Shown here piece by piece: positions 18,714 through 28,420 of a stretch of DNA of 64,000 nt (position 1 is its first letter; each line of letters starts with the position of its first letter). Source of the DNA: Chondrus crispus (Eukaryota > Rhodophyta > Florideophyceae > Gigartinales > Gigartinaceae). Where the stretch lies: NCBI RefSeq assembly GCF_000350225.1, contig NW_005179289.1, positions 1 to 64,000 on the forward strand, given 5' to 3'. The notes under the pieces are model-generated. The model searched no databases. It was not told the origin of the DNA and saw only the letters and a program-made list of their open reading frames with translations. The position numbers and the translations under genes are program-made.

Positions 18714-21700
18714 CACATGCTTTGGGCAGCTTTGCACTCGGAAAGCCCAACCATGCCCACGAACTTTTCAAACAGCACGCGACCAAGTGGTTTGGTCAGC
18801 ATATCGGCTGGCATTTCTGTTGTCGGACAATGGTACAATGTGACCAGTTTTCGCTGCACCGCATCTCGAACAAAATGATACGTAATATCAATGTGCTTGT
18901 TGCGACGATTTGTAGATTCGTTCTGAGCAAACGCAATCGTACCAGCGTTGTCACATCCAACGCGAATTGTTGGATCCGAATTCGCACCAAGTACATCGGC
19001 ATGGAAGCGTCGAAGCCACGCAGCCTCTTTGCATGCTTCACTGAGTGCGATGTATTCTGCCTCACAAGTAGACTTTGCAACTACTGTTTGTTTCCGGGAA
19101 GCCCAACTGATAGGCCCATCACAAAGCTTGAACACGTACCCACTCGTTGATTTTCGTGATTCAAGGCATCCACCCCAATCTGCGTCGCTATACCCATGAA
19201 GTTCCGTACCAAGATCATCTTTACCAAACACTATTCCAAGATGCTGGGACCCACGCAAGTATCTCAAAACACGTTTCACACCTGTCCAATGCGACTCGTG
19301 AGGGTCGGCACAGTGTTGAGATAACTTTCCAATGGCATACGCAATATCGGGGCGGGTCCCGACCATTAGGAGCATTAGACATCCAATGGCCTGACGATAT
19401 GGTTCAAAGCATGGGTTGTCATCAGTGCCAGTTTCGGCAACTTGCATTGTGACATGTCGAGACTGTTCCATCGGAGTAACGCAAGGATTGCATGCCGACA
19501 TTTTGAACCGTTTCAGTACTGCTTGGGCATACTTCGACTGCGTGACGGTCAGGACGTGTTTAGAACGTATACGGTCGATCTCTAGACCAATACAAGTCTT
19601 CGCTTCGCCAAGGTCTTTCATATCGAATCGTTTGTTGAGTTCATTTTTCATCCATAATATGGCCTCCAAGTCACTTCCAGCTAGCAGCAGATCGTCCACG
19701 TACAACGCGATAATCATGATGACATTGCCTTGACGTCGAATGTAAAGACATGGGTCGCTGCGTGTAGTGTTGAAACCAAGTTCAGTGATCAGAAACTCAT
19801 CGATCTTACTATGCCATTGGCGATGGGCTTGCTTAAGACCATAGATTGCTTTCAAAAGTTTACACACCGAATCAGGTTTGACTTTGTCGATGCATCCTTC
19901 AGGTTGCTCCATGTAGATTTCTTCGTGAAGTTCACCGTTGAGGAAGGCAGTCACCACGTCCATCTGATGCAGCTCAAGGTCAAAGTGCGCAACCAGTGCC
20001 AGCAGCAGACGGATAGTTGTGAACTTGATGACAGGGGCGAAAGTTTCAGTGTAATCGATGCCTTCTACTTGTTGAAAGCCTCGTTCCACAAGACGTCCCT
20101 TTGCAGTTTCGACCAATTTTCCGGACTCGTCAGGAAGTTGCTTCACTCCGAAAACCCACCTGGACGTCAGGACGTTTGATGCTTGAGATCTTGGAACAAG
20201 TGTCCATGTTTTTTTTTTGTGTTGTGAAGCAAGTTCTTTGTCGATGCCCTTCTGCCAGAAGCGAGCTTTTGGAGAATCCATAGCTTGCTTGTACGAGTTT
20301 GGGATATCCGTTATCACATGGGCGTGGCTAAGGAGTCCAGCAGTCACCAAAGCTGCTGCCCACCACGCCCCAGGCGTTTTGCGAACGCGAGTGGACCGAC
20401 GGAGATTAGTTGGCGGATCAATCGTTTCTTCCTCAACTACGTGTTGGTCAACTGTTTCGGTGGTTTCGTCCTCCCCTGCAGTTGGGGAGGAGTTGGAGGA
20501 TTCATCAGAGTCTTGTTGTTTATCCGGCGATGATGCCTCTGATGCCACTGCATCTTTTTCTGCAACTTCCTCATCGATGTTCAAGTTGATTGTGTCATCA
20601 TCAGTTGTAGCCTCCTCGTTTGTATCCATCGGTTCACCAGATTTGCCTCCCGTGGACTCGTCAAAAGTAACATCTCTGGATACGATCACTTTGTGCAAAT
20701 CACCATCCCACAACTTGTAAGCTTTCGTATTTTCAGCATACCCTAGAAACATTGCCTCCTTTGCACGGGCGTCAAGTTTCTGGATGTTGTGTTTTGGTAA
20801 TGTATACCAACACTTTGAACCGAAAACACGCAAATGACCAACATTTGGCACAGATTTCATCCATAAGTGGTATGGGGTCATCTTGGGGGGAATGGCACGT
20901 GACGTGACTCGATTTCGAACGTACACTGCATTGGCTAGTGCTTCTGCCCAGAAACCCTTTGTAACTTTCTTGTGCGCTAGCATGGAGCGCACCAAGTTTG
21001 CCAAAGTTCTGTTCAGTCGCTCGGCGACGCCATTTTGCTCCGGTGTGTACGCGGTCGTCATTTGATGCTGAGTATCATTTGCAATCAGAAAAGACTTAAA
21101 CTCCGTGGACAGATACTCACCACCTCGATCGGTGCGAAGCACTTTGATCTTGCGACCAGTGTGAGTCTGAGCAAGTTGTGCAAACATTTTGTATCGTTCA
21201 AATGCTTCTGATTTATGGTGCATAGGGTACACTACTGACCAGTTTGAGTGATCATCTATGAAGGCAATGAAATACTTGGCACCAACAATGGACTGCACCT
21301 CTAAGGGGCCACAAACATCAGAGTGAACTAAGTCTAGACAGAAGTATGCCCGCCTCGAGGACCGCTCTTTTGGGATCACAGATCGAGTGGCTTTGCCGTA
21401 GACGCACGCAGAACATTTTTCAGAGATGCAATCATTGTCAGTATTGTTGATTTTGTTAGCCTCATTACCAAGTAGTTTGACTCCACTTACCACATTGTCA
21501 CGAATCATTGAAGCAATACCTTGAGAATGCACATGTGCAAAGCGCTCATGCCACGTTTGCAGGGTGGCAGCATGTGCAGATCCGATGTCACTGACGATGT
21601 CGAGAACGTAAAGTTCTCCAACCAATGTCGCAGTGGTCACTACAGTTGAGCCTCGTCTGATCATGCATTTTCCATTTTCGAACCCAACTTTTAGTCCAAG

Positions 21701-22831
21701 TTCAGTCATTAGACTGACAGAGAGCAGAGAGAACGCAAAGTCCGGAACGTGCAATACATCCGTCAACTTGCACGGTTCGATGCGGCCATTCACATTTAAC
21801 TTCAAGTGAACGTCACCACGGCCGGCAACCTTTGCACTAGCCTTGGTTCCCATCTGAACAGAGGCGGATTCAAGTGGCTCATACGTTGCAAACAGAGATC
21901 GGTCATATGTGATATGAGCTGTACAAGCTGAATCTACGAGCCACGAAGGCAACATCTCCATATCGTTCGTGTGCGAAGCTTTCGACATCAAACATGTGAA
22001 ATCGACGCTGTTTACAACCATGTCGGGATCAGGTTTCTGTGTGACAAATGCAGATTGTTTCCGCTGAGACATACGCGGTTTATATCCGCTAGGAGGAGCC
22101 GGGGGACGCCCATTCAAATCCTTTCCACAGCAGCGGGTGGCCGTATGGCCTGTATGACCGCAGTTCGTGCATTTGTAATCGTTTATGTCCCGATTGTTCG
22201 GGGCACGATTAACCAGAGCCGATGTCTGTGAGGAGCTAGACTTCATGTTTGCTCGTTGCTCTTCCTGCAGCAGACGACTTTTCACAAAGTCTAAACTGAA
22301 TATCTTTTCCTCATTACCGAGAGCATCAAGTGCAACGATGAGAGCCTCGAAACGGGCAGGCAGACCGTTGAGCACTGCCATGGCCATCTCCTTGTCATCG
22401 ATGTTTACGCTCATTGACCTGAGGATGGCTGCCAGCTGCTTGACACGATTGATGTATGCAAGCACCTTTTCACCGGAAAGCATCTTCACAGTGTAGAACT
22501 CACGACGTGCAGCTAGTTTGTTCAGCAAAGTGTGCCTCTCAAACACGTTGACAATAGCTTCCCACATCTCATGAGCAGTATCAACATCACGTACATGCTC
22601 AAGATGCTCATCTGATAGGGAGAGACCAATCAGTGCTTTAGCTTTACTGTCGCCTCTGATCCACTTCTTACGCTCTTCCGCGCGTTCTTCACTTGGAACT
22701 CTTCCCTCAACGATGTATTGGTCAACATCACGTAGAGCAAGCAGAAGTTGTATTTTCTGCTTCCACACGTAGAAGTTGGAGTCCGTCAGTTTGTCGATTC
22801 TGATGGATCCTCCTCCTCCTTGATCTTCCAT
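18713..22831 (-). CDS. copia-A Gag-Pol polyprotein (full length)
   Basis: 1372 residues from ATG 22831 (MEDQGGGG, matching the MDDQSSGS start of copia-C); a TTG seven codons upstream is not needed. Order: Gag with FYVWKQKIQLLLAL; CCHC knuckle CTNCGHTGHTATRC at about 220; protease WLVDSACTAH at about 299; GAG-pre-integrase and HHCC (HERFAH ... CSACVYG); integrase Asp, Asp, Glu near 500, 565 and 600 (DRGGEY, EQNGVAERLN); reverse transcriptase YVDDLLLAG at about 1047; RNase H SDADWGG at about 1217. All activities come from one frame, as in Ty1/copia. Oddities: the protease triad is Asp-Ser-Ala instead of Asp-Ser/Thr-Gly, and LKQAHRQW replaces LKQAPRQW. Confidence 0.96.
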   Translation of the reverse strand: MEDQGGGGSIRIDKLTDSNFYVWKQKIQLLLALRDVDQYIVEGRVPSEERAEERKKWIRGDSKAKALIGLSLSDEHLEHVRDVDTAHEMWEAIVNVFERHTLLNKLAARREFYTVKMLSGEKVLAYINRVKQLAAILRSMSVNIDDKEMAMAVLNGLPARFEALIVALDALGNEEKIFSLDFVKSRLLQEEQRANMKSSSSQTSALVNRAPNNRDINDYKCTNCGHTGHTATRCCGKDLNGRPPAPPSGYKPRMSQRKQSAFVTQKPDPDMVVNSVDFTCLMSKASHTNDMEMLPSWLVDSACTAHITYDRSLFATYEPLESASVQMGTKASAKVAGRGDVHLKLNVNGRIEPCKLTDVLHVPDFAFSLLSVSLMTELGLKVGFENGKCMIRRGSTVVTTATLVGELYVLDIVSDIGSAHAATLQTWHERFAHVHSQGIASMIRDNVVSGVKLLGNEANKINNTDNDCISEKCSACVYGKATRSVIPKERSSRRAYFCLDLVHSDVCGPLEVQSIVGAKYFIAFIDDHSNWSVVYPMHHKSEAFERYKMFAQLAQTHTGRKIKVLRTDRGGEYLSTEFKSFLIANDTQHQMTTAYTPEQNGVAERLNRTLANLVRSMLAHKKVTKGFWAEALANAVYVRNRVTSRAIPPKMTPYHLWMKSVPNVGHLRVFGSKCWYTLPKHNIQKLDARAKEAMFLGYAENTKAYKLWDGDLHKVIVSRDVTFDESTGGKSGEPMDTNEEATTDDDTINLNIDEEVAEKDAVASEASSPDKQQDSDESSNSSPTAGEDETTETVDQHVVEEETIDPPTNLRRSTRVRKTPGAWWAAALVTAGLLSHAHVITDIPNSYKQAMDSPKARFWQKGIDKELASQHKKKTWTLVPRSQASNVLTSRWVFGVKQLPDESGKLVETAKGRLVERGFQQVEGIDYTETFAPVIKFTTIRLLLALVAHFDLELHQMDVVTAFLNGELHEEIYMEQPEGCIDKVKPDSVCKLLKAIYGLKQAHRQWHSKIDEFLITELGFNTTRSDPCLYIRRQGNVIMIIALYVDDLLLAGSDLEAILWMKNELNKRFDMKDLGEAKTCIGLEIDRIRSKHVLTVTQSKYAQAVLKRFKMSACNPCVTPMEQSRHVTMQVAETGTDDNPCFEPYRQAIGCLMLLMVGTRPDIAYAIGKLSQHCADPHESHWTGVKRVLRYLRGSQHLGIVFGKDDLGTELHGYSDADWGGCLESRKSTSGYVFKLCDGPISWASRKQTVVAKSTCEAEYIALSEACKEAAWLRRFHADVLGANSDPTIRVGCDNAGTIAFAQNESTNRRNKHIDITYHFVRDAVQRKLVTLYHCPTTEMPADMLTKPLGRVLFEKFVGMVGLSECKAAQSM

Positions 22832-23003
22832 TTTAGTGCAAATGAACTTCAAGTATTCGAAAATCCGTTCGGGGATCCCAAGCCGTTAACCGATAGTCAA
22901 CACAATGGCAAGCCCACCCGTCTAAGAAGTTTGATATGATTACTATGAAGTTGCACTAGGAGAAATTTGCTAACAGATATGTGAATTTATTTGGATGGAA
23001 TCC

Positions 23004-23546
23004 CTAACTATTCTGTTCACAAACTACCTTTAAGTGTGCGGCACCGTTCTCGTGGCACTTCGGGTGCCCGTGAGACTCAAAGACGCGATTGCAAGGGATA
23101 CAACGCGGAGTCTCCTTAGCGTTGGCAACCTGAATGCAATGAGACCTAGACTGAATGTGGTCGTAAAAGGCCTTCGCACTATTGCCACTAACGCCGCACA
23201 CTTTACAATACCGCTTATACCGCGGGCACACCTTACGATTCCTCTTGCGCTCACGCTTGAACTGCTTATCCGCGAGAACAGCCGCTTTCCGAGCAGAAAG
23301 TCGATGCGTAGTTCTCTTTATTGGTGCGGGAACAGAGCGCGGAATACGAGGAATCCTATATGGTGCGCAACTCGAGGACGGACCCGGAAGCGCGAGCCGA
23401 GGTGAAGGTTGATCCTCAGGCTCAAGCACCTCAACGGATACGATCTCCGATGTCCGAACCGTCCGACCGGTGACCAGCTTCCCAGGCGCAGAGCGCACCG
23501 GTACTAATTCCAGATCTAACACAACCCCGTAAAAACAGGTATTCAC
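23004..23546 (-). CDS. copia-A leader ORF with two U1/JAZ-type zinc fingers
   Basis: Minus-strand frame of about 180 residues between PBS and gag. A basic patch (KRERKRNRK, about 97-105) precedes two fingers of identical spacing, C-x2-C-x12-H-x5-H: Cys114, Cys117, His130, His136, and Cys149, Cys152, His165, His171. This spacing is that of U1/JAZ-type fingers, which often bind RNA, especially double-stranded RNA. There is no ATG at the left edge. The frame opens at a non-ATG codon and an upstream extension is hydrophobic, so a spliced or non-AUG start is possible. A second copy of its N-terminal half survives at 32132-32380. A role in RNA packaging or translation is inference; a captured host exon is an alternative. 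Confidence 0.6.
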   Translation of the reverse strand: MNTCFYGVVLDLELVPVRSAPGKLVTGRTVRTSEIVSVEVLEPEDQPSPRLALPGPSSSCAPYRIPRIPRSVPAPIKRTTHRLSARKAAVLADKQFKRERKRNRKVCPRYKRYCKVCGVSGNSAKAFYDHIQSRSHCIQVANAKETPRCIPCNRVFESHGHPKCHENGAAHLKVVCEQNS

Positions 23547-23639
23547 AATAAGGAATATGAAGATAATCGTCAGTAACAGATTTTGGAATTATTGCTCTTA
23601 AGAACCACCAAAACGTGCAAAGACAATCACTTAGATGTG

Positions 23640-24038
23640 TAGGAAATGGAAAGAAACTCAAAACTTACTTTGCATGAGAGAACGAAGAAAAACCAAATGC
23701 GAGATTGACGACGACGGCGGTAGCGGGAGCGGAAACGAAGACGAAGACCAAAGACAGAGACAGCAGCAAGAACCACAGCAAGAACAAAAGCCAAACCAAG
23801 AACGAAGACAACGAAGACAGCGGGGGCGATGACCAAAACCAATTCACACAAGAGAGCAAGAACGACAGCAGCAGCGAAAACCAAAACCAAGAACGACGGC
23901 AAGAACGAGAGCGACAACGACAGCGAGAAGACCAGCGGAAAGAACGACGAGAAACGGCAGCGAAAACGACAGCGACAACCACGGCAGAAACAACGGAACG
24001 AGAACGACGGACTCATGCAGTGAAACGACAGCGAGGGA
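23640..24038 (-). repeat. low-complexity leader of copia-A
   Basis: Purine-rich on the plus strand, pyrimidine-rich on the element sense strand, built from imperfect GAACGACA / GAGCGACA-type units. Long open frames here on both strands are by-products of composition. Repeated at 32520-32808 in another copy. Copia-C leaders are also pyrimidine-rich. Confidence 0.7.
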
Positions 24039-24052
24039 CTGGGCCCATAACC
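24039..24052 (-). other. primer-binding site of copia-A (initiator tRNA-Met fragment type)
   Basis: Minus-strand GGTTATGGGCCCAG directly after the 5' LTR. It is complementary to the anticodon stem-loop of initiator tRNA(Met), not to a tRNA 3' end. This half-tRNA priming is known from Drosophila copia. The same site follows the 5' LTRs of copia-C (46779, 50318, 59561) and the TRIM (38833). Confidence 0.93.
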
Positions 24053-25411
24053 TAATGGTAGGTTCGGAGGGGCAAGGGAAAGAAGGAGGGCAGGCTGATG
24101 TGTGTGAGTGAAGGAGTTGGTGCCGACGTTTACTTTGAAGTCGTTTTCCTGCAATACTTATACACTTGGAGTGCTACACTATCGCTCTACTCCGACTCCC
24201 AGTAAACCATACTCTACTGTGCGCGACCAAGCGCGGTCCTCTTGTGGCCCGACCATACTGTTCGATTTCCACCTTACGAATCGATTCGTAACTATTAGCT
24301 CACAACTATTTCTACACATTCCAAATGACTGTAAACCATGGCCCTATGCATGCAACTGTTTCACACCTTACTAATCTGCATCCAGTTATGCCAGACTTCA
24401 TTGTTGTGCAACGAACAACTTGGCACTTGTTTATTTCCAACAACGCAAACGTCTTTCATATCACAATCGCCATACGTATCCTTGTTTCTCACCTTACTAA
24501 TTTCGCCAAGCACTGTCAGATAATTATGGCAAGTTATAACAATGTGCATCCAGACTTTCTACACAACTCACATGAGAGTACATGTAAATCACACGAGTAC
24601 TGTCATGAACTTGCATCCAACGGCGCACCATGACGAGAGCACAGTGCAACGGCGCGTGCTCACGCAAGACTCGCATACAGCGTGACGCGTACACAGAATA
24701 ATCGCACAACTGTATTCCTCTCGCGAGAAGTACTTGTTGTACTTTTGATTCACATGTACTGTACTCGGACACGCGCAGGATCGCAAACAGTCTGACACTG
24801 TAAAACTGTAAACCCTCATGTGCATACACCTGGATGCGTGTACATGTGTACGTACACGAATCCACCTGGCTACGTGTACATGTGTACACGGCATACATGT
24901 GTCCCGCCCGGGGGCCCCATGCAATTACCCATTACAACCATGGCAAACCACTTGAAACCCCCAAAACAACGTAATTATGGCATATACAGGCCATTTAAAG
25001 TACATCACAAGGCCAATGACGCACACGTGGACAACGCTCGACCAATAGATTTGCAGCATTAGACCTGAGGGCCAATAGAATTGCAGTATTTCCTGTGTAG
25101 TCTATAGTGCTACGGGCCAAGGTTCCACTTGGCAAAACTATGCATATTTGCATGACCCTCCGAGAGGCCACTTTCGTCCCCGGAACCGCAAAATCTGGGA
25201 TTTTACACGTGTCATGTCGTGATATGGGTAAGAGCGCCCGGACCGTGCAGTCATGTACACGTGTCACTCAATTTTGACCTTTTCAGATAACAGCATGTGG
25301 TCGCACATTTTCAATAGATATGGGGTGAGGGTCCGGACCGTCGAGTCATGTACACGTGTCGCTCGATTCTGCACTCTCCAGATAACAGCATGTGGTGGCA
25401 CATTTTCAATA
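24053..25411 (-). repeat. 5' LTR of full-length copia-A, with extra 95-bp terminal unit
   Basis: 1359 bp, same structure as the partner LTR: outer unit 25317-25411, second LTR start at 25316, end CCATTA at 24053. Followed on the right by TAATA (25412-25416). Confidence 0.93.
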
Positions 25412-25823
25412 TAATATACAATCCACAGCCAGGCGGGTGACCACGAGAAACTTGACCCTGGCTGTGAAATCTCCGATGCAGACGTACAGTGTAAGCTGTC
25501 CAAGGGCGCTCATTGAGCGATTGGAGGCGTCCACCAGCGGTGCGCTCTTTACCGGACGGATGGCCGCGCGCCATGGCTCGGCCACACAGCGTATATGGAT
25601 GAGGTTGGGCGCTGCCCCCGAGTCTAGGACTGGGGACAGTGCCCGCATATTCGCTTGTCGCAGCCCTACCGTGGCGTAAACCTTATAGTTCTGCCTCTTG
25701 AAGAAGCAAATAGGTTCCGCTTCGGTCTGCGCGTCTTCCGTTTGGTTCGGTTCTGCTGCCTGAGTTGAGGGGGAAGGATCCTCCGGGGTGAGGCAGACAG
25801 GGAGTTTTGACGACGTCGCCTCT
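25412..25823 (-). pseudogene. gypsy-2 protease, N-terminal part
   Basis: Minus strand, in the -1 frame relative to the end of gag and overlapping the gag stop near 25822, as in many gypsy elements using -1 frameshifting. It carries NYKVYATVG, aligned with NYKVYADIG of gypsy-1, then the active site VLDSGAAPNLI (Asp-Ser-Gly). It is cut by the copia-A insertion at 25412-25416 and continues at 17341. Function would be Gag-Pol maturation. Confidence 0.88.
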
Positions 25824-26878
25824 ACGCGTCCTCCCTGTCTTCCCCCGTGAGTTGGAGATCCTCCTCCTCTTCAGCCACCAGCTTCTCCGCCTTGTCGACT
25901 TCCTCGTCCACCAGGTTGACCGGCGTGGTTTGAGATGAGGGATTTCCTCGCCACACCGGTCCCTGTGGACGACTGAATGGAGACCCAGGGCGGCGCCCCT
26001 GTCGGATGCGTAACTTTTGATAGTTCGCTTCCCTCGCTGCTAGGAGCTGGGCTCGCAGCGAGGCGTCCGCGACGATAGGGCAGCTTTCCTCTCGGTGAGT
26101 GGGGTCCAGACAGAACCGGCACGGAGGCGGTCCCCACCTTGCGCGTTGGTCCTCGCTTCCGTAGCGGCGGCCATAACCGGCTACCGTGGACGTTGGGGCT
26201 ACAGCCCCTCCCACTGACGGTACCGGAGAAGGTTGGAAACTTGTTGGCGGCGAGCTCACGGTACTTGCGTGTACTGTGGGGCTCGTCATCGCCAATATTC
26301 CTTCTGCGTTGGGTGAGGCGCCTGTATTGGCGGCCTCCGACGAGGACTCGACGGATAATACCGGAGTCTTTCTTGCCGAGCGGTTAAAGGCAATCTTACC
26401 TGTAGCGTCACGGGACGCGACGTTCGATTGCAATAAGTGCCGCCTTGCCGAACGGTGTGTCTCCCCGATGGCTTGTGCGTACCTAGCGACCGCCTGGTAG
26501 TCTACCGTGGCGTGTGTGGCTAGATAATTCCGCACTTGCGCGCACGTCGCTGGGAGCAATCCCTCGACGTACAGCGACTTGAGCCGACGGTCTGAGAAGA
26601 CAGTACCGCATCGGAGGGCCTTGTCCCACAGCTGATTGCTGTAGGCTTCTTCCGTCATGTTAGAACTCTGACGGAAGGAAACCACTTCGGTGTAGGCCTC
26701 GGCGATAATTTCGTCGGTAGCGTAGGTCCGTAAAAGGAAATTGACTACCTCCTCGTAGCTCTCGAGCATGTCGCGTTGCTCGGCGTCCACCGCCATGGTA
26801 TTACCCATAAGGCGGGACTGCAGTAGAGCATGCGCCTGTCCGGTTAAGTAGAATTGGAAGCACCATACGGCAGCTCCC
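25822..26878 (-). pseudogene. gypsy-2 Gag, C-terminal part with zinc knuckle
   Basis: Minus-strand frame of about 328 residues from the first ATG at 26808. Coding similarity begins slightly upstream (YLTGQAHALLQSRL) in the same frame, so it continues the N-terminal gag frame after a one-base change near 26874-26880. It aligns with the gypsy-1 capsid (FLLRTYATDEIIAEA against WLLRSFATDEAIGQA; YVEGLLPA against FIEGLDSS). The CCHC knuckle CRFCLDPTHREESC lies at about residues 235-248, followed by an acidic end and a TAG. Confidence 0.85.
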
Positions 26879-28285
26879 TGGCTCTACCCCATTATGGTCG
26901 CAAGCCATCTTAAACCGGGCAAGGAAGCCCAATACCGCTATCGGATCTTGTCCACTGAACGTGTGAGATTTCATCTGCACGTCCAGCTTCTTGCGGATAC
27001 TGCTGATATGCCGCGCGACCTCGGAATTATACCGGGCGCTGCGACGTTCCAACCGGTAGGTCTTGTAATTAACCGCTTTGGTGAATAAATCATTAAGCGG
27101 TTTAATCACATCGACCCTCTTGGTGGGGGCTGACCGTTCGGTAGTCCGACGACTTCTACCCGGTCGGCGCCCCTGGTCGTGCGGCTCGGGGTCTGTACTG
27201 TAGCCCTCTGAGCCGGACCACTTGCGTCGGTGGCTACGGTCTCGCCGGCTGCCAGGGTGGCACCGACCTTCGTCGCTGGTCGAATCAGGCGAGCTTCCGT
27301 GGCAGGGAAATTCACCTCCTCGACGACGGGCTCCAGCCCGAGACCTATAGGGACGGTAATCTTGCCGGACGGCTTTTCTGTCACCGTATGGTTCTTCTTC
27401 GGAGTACTCCTCCTCTTCCTCCGGTAATGGCCCGCGCCTTGTGCGTCGGGACTTGGGACCGTAACGGAAAGACGAGCGATTTTCCGTCTCGCCATACCTC
27501 GTCAGATTTTCTGTCTCATGGCGAGGGTGTCTTCCGTATCGGTCATAGGTCGCGGGGTCCTTATCTGTCGGACCCCGTGTAACACCCTGAAGTTCGGGCA
27601 GGTATATAGGTGGGTCCTCCGGGTGAGGGCCCGCCTCCGGGTGAGGGGCCATATATACCTGTGTCGGTCTTGTATCTCCCGTTCCAGTTCTTATTACTTT
27701 GAGAGGTGCCGTAGCGGTTGTAGGAGGTTGAGGTGCCTCAGCTACAGTACCGTTCGGATTGAAGTTGGCGAGGCGAGCCTCGACGGCTATTTTGATAGCT
27801 GTCTGGAGGCTCAGCCCCAACGGTGTAAGATGATCTCCAGGGTCGAGTGCCTCTCGGAGCTCACGCTCTACGAGGGCACCCACGACGTCGTCGATGACGG
27901 GCGTGACGACGGCCCGGACTTGTTTGTCAACAAGCGGCGGAGCCGTTCGGTTAATCACACCCTCGACGTGGCGAGGAACCTCTTTAACGAGAGCTTCCTC
28001 CAGCCACGTCTGCATGCGCGGCCAGAGGGTATTTAATGCCCACTGGGAGCGGTGTTCGGTACCCGCTCGACCAGGGAGGACCGGGACGGCCCCAGGGGCC
28101 GTCCCCTCCGTATTGGTTGGGTTCTGCCCTGTACCGGGTGTCACCCGTAGCAGTGACTCCGGGTTTTTGGCACGGGGGCGCACGGACCCGGGTGGTCCGC
28201 TGCGCGTACTCGCCTGGGCTGAGCCGGAGCGAGTACTGCCCCGTCCCGAAACGCAGTCTTCCGCAGGGGTTCCGGTCGGATTCAT
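26801..28285 (-). CDS. gypsy-2 Gag, N-terminal part
   Basis: ATG at 28285, 494 residues to the frame end. N-terminus is Gly/Ser/Pro/Arg-rich. Residues about 80-170 are helical-looking. Then comes a strongly charged Arg/Asp/Glu/Ser linker, then a capsid-like start (LFTKAVNYKTYRLERR) homologous to gypsy-1 Gag. The last 20 or so residues (after the KMACDHNGVEPG region) are out of frame relative to the capsid, so the natural protein continues in the neighbouring frame. Would form the particle shell. Confidence 0.83.
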   Translation of the reverse strand: MNPTGTPAEDCVSGRGSTRSGSAQASTRSGPPGSVRPRAKNPESLLRVTPGTGQNPTNTEGTAPGAVPVLPGRAGTEHRSQWALNTLWPRMQTWLEEALVKEVPRHVEGVINRTAPPLVDKQVRAVVTPVIDDVVGALVERELREALDPGDHLTPLGLSLQTAIKIAVEARLANFNPNGTVAEAPQPPTTATAPLKVIRTGTGDTRPTQVYMAPHPEAGPHPEDPPIYLPELQGVTRGPTDKDPATYDRYGRHPRHETENLTRYGETENRSSFRYGPKSRRTRRGPLPEEEEEYSEEEPYGDRKAVRQDYRPYRSRAGARRRGGEFPCHGSSPDSTSDEGRCHPGSRRDRSHRRKWSGSEGYSTDPEPHDQGRRPGRSRRTTERSAPTKRVDVIKPLNDLFTKAVNYKTYRLERRSARYNSEVARHISSIRKKLDVQMKSHTFSGQDPIAVLGFLARFKMACDHNGVEPGSCRMVLPILLNRTGACSTAVPPYG

Positions 28286-28420
28286 CTTGACTTCTTGCTT
28301 GAGCCGGGGGTTGATACGTGTTTTTCAACTTGTGCACGTACCGAATCGGATGTCTTCTTTCCTGAGCTCGACGGTGAGGGTCTAGAAACCCCAGGCGGCC
28401 CTCCACAAGAGTACCAAAAA
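28286..28420 (-). other. gypsy-2 leader and primer-binding site
   Basis: 135 bp between gag ATG and the LTR. Four bases after the LTR end the minus strand reads TGGTACTCTTGTGGAGG (28416-28400), beginning with the TGG of a tRNA 3'-end-primed PBS. The 4-bp spacer equals that of gypsy-1. No other feature seen. Confidence 0.7.

Larger units (their letters stand above)
17342..25411 (-). mobile_element. full-length Ty1/copia family A element
   Basis: 8.07 kb, minus orientation: 5' LTR 24053-25411, PBS 24039-24052, about 1.2 kb leader with an extra ORF, single uninterrupted Gag-Pol frame 18713-22831, polypurine tract 18702-18713, 3' LTR 17342-18701. TSD TAATA. LTRs of 1359 and 1360 bp differ at about nine sites by eye. 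Structurally complete and perhaps autonomous, apart from an unusual protease triad. Inserted into the protease gene of gypsy-2. Confidence 0.95.

Noticed and set aside
18543..20179. Plus-strand ORFs over copia-A pol (for example 18638-19150, 19730-20179), also found opposite A1 pol
   Set aside because: They recur only because pol is duplicated. They are shadows of the minus-strand pol frame.
23705..24055. Plus-strand Lys/Glu/Gln/Thr-rich ORF (also 32538-32870)
   Set aside because: Lies in the low-complexity purine-rich strand of the copia-A leader, antisense to the element. The composition alone explains the open frame.
27518..28036. Plus-strand ORFs of 160-170 codons opposite gypsy-2 gag (27518-28036, 27894-28385)
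   Set aside because: They mirror the GC-rich gag on the opposite strand and share no similarity with the gypsy-1/gypsy-3 antisense family, which lies near the 3' LTR, not opposite gag.
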